From: an uncultured Collinsella sp.
Lineage (GTDB): Bacteria; Actinomycetota; Coriobacteriia; Coriobacteriales; Coriobacteriaceae
Length of the DNA stretch: 7,484 nucleotides
NCBI GenBank assembly: GCA_959599615.1
Contig: CAUGKA010000097.1
Location: 1-7,484 of the forward strand
Reading direction: 5' to 3'
A program made the translations under genes and the position numbers. The notes under the pieces were generated by a model. The model saw only the letters and a program-made list of their open reading frames with translations. It had not been told where the DNA came from and made no database searches. Below are positions 4,894 through 7,484 of the stretch, one piece after another (within the stretch, counting starts at the first letter, position 1; each line of letters opens with the position of its first letter).

Positions 4894-6558
4894 ATGAAAG
4901 AAAAATTCCAATCGTTCGGAAAGGCAATGCTCGTTCCGATTACGCTCATTGCCATTTCCGGTCTCTTTTTGGGTATCGGTAGCGTTTTTACGACCGAACT
5001 GACCCTTGTGTCCCTTGGCGTTAATTGGGACTGGTATGCCGCTTCGCCGCTCTTTACGTTCTTCTCGGTATTTAAGGGTCTCGGCGAGGTAATCATTGGA
5101 AATCTCGGTGTTTTGTTTGCCGTGGGCTGCGCCTTCTCCTTGTCTCGCAAAGAGAAGGGCTGGGCTGCCTTTTCTGCCCTTGTCTGCTATCTCACCATGC
5201 TCAAGACGGTTGAGATTCTGCTTGGAGCAGCTGGCTTGGCTGCCGACAATACAACGGTGGAAGCTCTTCAGAAGGTCGGCCTTACGTCCATTCAGGCGAG
5301 TGAGCAGTCCGCACTCTACACTACCTCGCTCGGCTTTTTTGGCTACAGCTCTGGTGTCTTTGGTGGCATTATCGTAGGCTGCCTGGTCGCTTGGATTACC
5401 GGCCGTTTTTACAAGACCAAGCTTCCAACGGCGCTGGCGTTTTTTGCGGGCAGTCGAACGGTCCCCATTGTATCGCTGGTCGCCGGTGGCGTCCTGGGCG
5501 GCATCATGTACTTCGTCTGGCCCGTCATCGGTGGATGCTTTTCGGGTATTGCGACGTTCGTGAAAGGCTCCGGTCTGGTCGGTACGTTTGTCTATCGCTG
5601 GGTGCTCGAGAGCCTTGTGCCGTTTGGCTTGCATCCGCTGCTCGAGACGCCCATGTATTGGACTGAGCTTGGCGGCTCCATGGTCGTCGATGGAACGCGT
5701 GTGGTGGGCAATAGCGCCATTCAGCTTGCACAGCTCGCTTCTCCCAGCAGCGACAAGCTCTTGGTTAGGGCCTTCATGGCTGGCTATGGCATTAACGATT
5801 ACGCGTTGTTCCCGGGCATCGCCCTTGCTATGTGGTCTTGTGCCAAGCCCCAGAACCGCAAGAAGGTTGCTGGTCTTTTAATCCCCACAGTGATTTCGAC
5901 TGTTTTCTTTGGTGTCACGGAGCCTATTCTCTTTACGTTCCTGTTTGCCGCCCCCTGGCTCTACTTTGGCGTTTACGCTCCGCTTTCCGGACTGGGTGAA
6001 GTTCTCTCGGAGGCAATGGGCGTTTCGGTGTACCAGGGAAATATCAAGGACCTGATCCCATTCTTATTCCGCCCCGAGAAGCTTAATCTGCTTCCGTACC
6101 TTATTCTGCTCCCCGCCTTTTTCCTGGCAGCTTTCTTCCTCTTCCGGTTCTTTATTACTAAGTTCGATATCAAGACGCCCGGTCGAGACGATGGTGACGA
6201 TATTGAGTTGATCAACAGCAGAGCTGAGTTCGAGGCAAAGGCCGCTGAGGCAAAGGGCGAGTCTGGTAGCACTCCCGAGAAGGCAGTCCAGAGCCGTGCG
6301 ACCAAGGACAGCGCGCTTGCTGTTGGCATTGTCGAAGCGCTTGGTGGAGCCGACAACATTGATGATCTTGACAACTGCATCTCACGTCTTCGCGTGATTG
6401 TCAAGGATGGTTCTAAGGTTGCAGACGACGAGGTGTTCACCAAGAATCTTGAAGCTATGGGCGTTATTCGCCTGAGCGACAAGGCGATCCAGGTCATTTA
6501 CGGTCCTCGTGTCGGCGAAGTCGCTTCTGAGGTGCACGAAGTTCTCGGTGACGAGTAA
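4894..6558 (+). CDS. PTS IICB permease, glucose/maltose/alpha-glucoside family
   Basis: An inner-membrane sugar transporter of 554 residues that imports and phosphorylates its sugar. Residues 1-425 form the IIC domain with about ten hydrophobic segments. Family landmarks are LPTALAFFAGSRTVPI (177-192), LVPFGLHPLLETP (241-253, with His247), GIALAMWSCAKPQNRKKVAGLLIP (308-331) and FFGVTEPILFTFLF (338-351, with Glu343). The linker DIKTPGRD (425-432) is characteristic of MalX/AglA-type proteins. The C-terminal IIB domain (about 472-554) carries the phosphorylated Cys495 in DNCISRLRV. No IIA domain is present, so EIIA-Glc must act in trans, and the gene at 20-583 encodes one. The start at 4894 is fixed by GAGGAGGG (4881-4888) and the family N-terminus. 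Domain order and the RpiR neighbour recall glvC/glvR of Bacillus subtilis, but no phospho-glycosidase is adjacent, so maltose, another alpha-glucoside, glucose or glucosamine remain possible. Codon use is lower in GC than in feoAB. Confidence 0.92.
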   Translation: MKEKFQSFGKAMLVPITLIAISGLFLGIGSVFTTELTLVSLGVNWDWYAASPLFTFFSVFKGLGEVIIGNLGVLFAVGCAFSLSRKEKGWAAFSALVCYLTMLKTVEILLGAAGLAADNTTVEALQKVGLTSIQASEQSALYTTSLGFFGYSSGVFGGIIVGCLVAWITGRFYKTKLPTALAFFAGSRTVPIVSLVAGGVLGGIMYFVWPVIGGCFSGIATFVKGSGLVGTFVYRWVLESLVPFGLHPLLETPMYWTELGGSMVVDGTRVVGNSAIQLAQLASPSSDKLLVRAFMAGYGINDYALFPGIALAMWSCAKPQNRKKVAGLLIPTVISTVFFGVTEPILFTFLFAAPWLYFGVYAPLSGLGEVLSEAMGVSVYQGNIKDLIPFLFRPEKLNLLPYLILLPAFFLAAFFLFRFFITKFDIKTPGRDDGDDIELINSRAEFEAKAAEAKGESGSTPEKAVQSRATKDSALAVGIVEALGGADNIDDLDNCISRLRVIVKDGSKVADDEVFTKNLEAMGVIRLSDKAIQVIYGPRVGEVASEVHEVLGDE

Positions 6559-6576
6559 AACGCGCAAGTGGCTTTC

Positions 6577-6593
6577 AATTGCATAGTGCAATT
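6577..6593. repeat. Perfect inverted repeat AATTGCA-TAG-TGCAATT
   Basis: A 7-base-pair stem with a 3-base loop lies between the convergent permease and regulator genes. No T-run follows on either strand. It may support the terminator hairpin next to it or protect mRNA 3' ends. Confidence 0.4.
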
Positions 6594-6595
6594 CC

Positions 6596-6645
6596 AGGGC
6601 TTGGCTTCCTATCGCATGATTTAGGGGGCCAAGCCTTCTTGTGTT
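6596..6645 (+). terminator. Candidate terminator of the permease, possibly bidirectional
   Basis: GGCTTGGC (6598-6605) pairs perfectly with GCCAAGCC (6628-6635), with AG/TT extending the stem by one A-T and one G-U pair. The loop is 22 bases. On the plus strand a T-rich stretch (CTTCTTGTGTT) follows. The right arm lies inside the last codons of the convergent regulator. The long loop makes it weaker than a classic terminator. Confidence 0.4.
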
Positions 6646-7373
6646 AGATTGTCAAGGCAGATGCTCAATAGTTCTTCGAATGCGAGAATGCAACTTCCGG
6701 TAAAGCAGTTAGGCTTAACGTTCTTAAGATCGATTGGGTGATCGTCATGTATCGTAAAGATCGCGTCTGCCGTCTTGGCGAGCTCGCTGTCTTCGTTGCC
6801 GGTAAACGCGAGGGTCGTAATGCCCGCGTCGTGGCATGCCCTTGCGGTTTCCAGGATGGCTTCTGTTTGGCCCGATTTGGATATGAGCATCATGCAGCTG
6901 AGCGTATTTCGGTTGGATTCGACAAACTGATCGGTTTCTAGGAAGTCCTGTATGACGGCTAAAAAGCCAAGTCCAACGAGCTTGGTCGCCATGTACTGCG
7001 CAACGATGCGTGAGAAGCCCTCTCCGTTTACTCCGATCATTCTGTTGCGATGTAGTGCGGCGATGAATACGTCTACATCTCCGGTGTGGCATACGAAGTG
7101 GACGCTACTGTCTTTGAGTGATTGATTCATTTCGCGGGAGACATGCTGAAGGTGCTTGAGATCGTACATCATTTCGCGGTAGCCACGGTAGCCGAGCTTT
7201 TTCGAAAGCCTGATGACTGTCGTCATGCTGGTAAAGCATGCCGTGGCGACGGGTTTTATGCCAATATCATCGAGGGTGTCGATATTGTTGAGTAGGTATT
7301 CGAGTACGCTTTGCTCGGTTTCGGATAGCTTTGCGGCTGAGTAAAGCTTGGAAATCTGCTTTTTATCAACCAT
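6621..7373 (-). CDS. RpiR-family transcriptional regulator (HTH plus SIS domain)
   Basis: A 250-residue DNA-binding regulator that senses a sugar phosphate. The N-terminal HTH_6 domain (about 1-77) shows the RpiR signature around VATACFTSMTTVIRLSKKLGYRGYREM (42-68). The SIS domain (about 105-240) includes GVNGEGFSRIVAQ (114-126) and the phospho-sugar loop SKSGQT (165-170), then TLAFTGNEDSELAKTADAIF. The length matches short family members such as GlvR (about 254 residues). The ATG at 7373 is preceded by AAGGGG (7384-7379 on the complement) at 6 bases; the open frame continues to 7481, but that part is repeat-rich leader, not family sequence. It is convergent with the PTS permease, whose 3' end is 62 bases away, so it most likely controls the permease in response to the imported sugar phosphate (inference). 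Whether it activates or represses cannot be read. Like the permease, it is lower in GC than the left half of the window. Confidence 0.93.
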   Translation of the reverse strand: MVDKKQISKLYSAAKLSETEQSVLEYLLNNIDTLDDIGIKPVATACFTSMTTVIRLSKKLGYRGYREMMYDLKHLQHVSREMNQSLKDSSVHFVCHTGDVDVFIAALHRNRMIGVNGEGFSRIVAQYMATKLVGLGFLAVIQDFLETDQFVESNRNTLSCMMLISKSGQTEAILETARACHDAGITTLAFTGNEDSELAKTADAIFTIHDDHPIDLKNVKPNCFTGSCILAFEELLSICLDNLTQEGLAP

Positions 7374-7381
7374 CGGTGCCC

Positions 7382-7475
7382 CTTCCCGCCGGACGTGTGT
7401 GGCCGCTTCCGTTGCGTAAATAATAACTCCTTGGGGAATTCCTTTCCCGCCTTGCAGCCGGGGCGGGAAGCGGCC
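7382..7475 (-). promoter_or_regulatory. Mutually complementary repeats in the regulator leader
   Basis: On the minus strand, arm a (7475-7462, GGCCGCTTCCCGCC) is complementary to three downstream arms: b (7451-7444, GGCGGGAA, 8 pairs), c (7410-7401, GGAAGCGGCC, 10 pairs) and d (7390-7382, GGCGGGAAG, 9 pairs). Arm d overlaps the ribosome binding site. The pairings exclude one another, which would suit an RNA switch if transcription starts upstream of 7475. If it starts near 7413, arms a and b are DNA only and the repeats would be operators, perhaps for the regulator itself. The pairing is directly visible; the function is inference. Confidence 0.5.
7420..7425 (-). promoter_or_regulatory. Possible -10 element of the regulator gene
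   Basis: TATTAT on the minus strand is a fair -10, inside the only AT-rich stretch of the leader. No acceptable -35 lies 16-18 bases upstream; that position falls in the GGCGGGAA repeat. Transcription would start near 7413, about 40 bases before the start codon. Confidence 0.3.
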
Positions 7476-7484
7476 CTCCATGCT

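Noticed and set aside
4876..5634. A 252-residue open frame on the minus strand
   Set aside because: It is antisense to the permease; its charged, Arg/Lys/Gln-rich translation reflects hydrophobic codons read backwards.
7444..7469. Intrinsic terminator from the TTCCCGCC/GGCGGGAA hairpin
   Set aside because: The stem is strong, but neither strand has a T-run after it, so a regulatory role is more likely than termination.
7374..7481. 36-residue N-terminal extension of the RpiR regulator
   Set aside because: The stretch is composed of repeat arms and is not homologous to the family; the ATG at 7373 has an AAGGGG site and gives the usual length.

Overview
The window looks like chromosomal DNA from a high-GC member of the Coriobacteriia, most likely Collinsella or a close gut relative. 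This is inferred from the GC-rich third positions, strong GGAGG-type ribosome binding sites, the FeoA-FeoB fusion and the mix of PTS genes; no rRNA or other phylogenetic marker is present. Six protein genes are supported: EIIA-Glc (minus strand), then an alpha/beta hydrolase, a small unknown protein, FeoA-FeoB and a PTS IICB permease (all plus strand), then an RpiR-type regulator (minus strand). I see no tRNA, rRNA, CRISPR array, insertion sequence or prophage gene.

Region 1 (1-829): a stand-alone EIIA of the glucose type is read leftwards from 583. Its leader holds a candidate promoter, a LacI-family-like palindrome (GAAACGTTTC) and a short hairpin. The same 246-base gap is the upstream region of the hydrolase, which is read rightwards.

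Region 2 (830-2097): an esterase-like alpha/beta hydrolase with a readable catalytic triad is followed, 47 bases on, by a 106-residue beta-rich protein that I do not recognise. The two are probably co-transcribed. No functional link to their neighbours is evident.

Region 3 (2098-4604): a complete ferrous iron transporter in which FeoA is fused to the N-terminus of FeoB. It has its own candidate promoter, a palindrome in the leader, and a likely intrinsic terminator just after the stop.

Region 4 (4605-7484): a sugar PTS locus of visibly lower GC than the rest. A IICB permease of the glucose/maltose/alpha-glucoside family is convergent with an RpiR/SIS regulator, and a hairpin lies between them. 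The permease has no IIA domain, so it needs EIIA-Glc in trans; the gene at 20-583 encodes a protein of exactly that type. No phospho-glycosidase gene is present, so the sugar cannot be fixed.

The two most interesting signals are non-coding. The gap before the permease carries three direct copies of GCAATNGTCG, two of them extended to a shared 19-base pattern. The leader of the RpiR gene carries a set of mutually complementary repeats (CTTCCCGCC/GGCGGGAAG and GGCCGCTTCC/GGAAGCGGCC), one copy of which covers the ribosome binding site. That set could be a cluster of operators or an alternative-pairing RNA leader. Neither amounts to a demonstrated new system; the genes themselves belong to known families.
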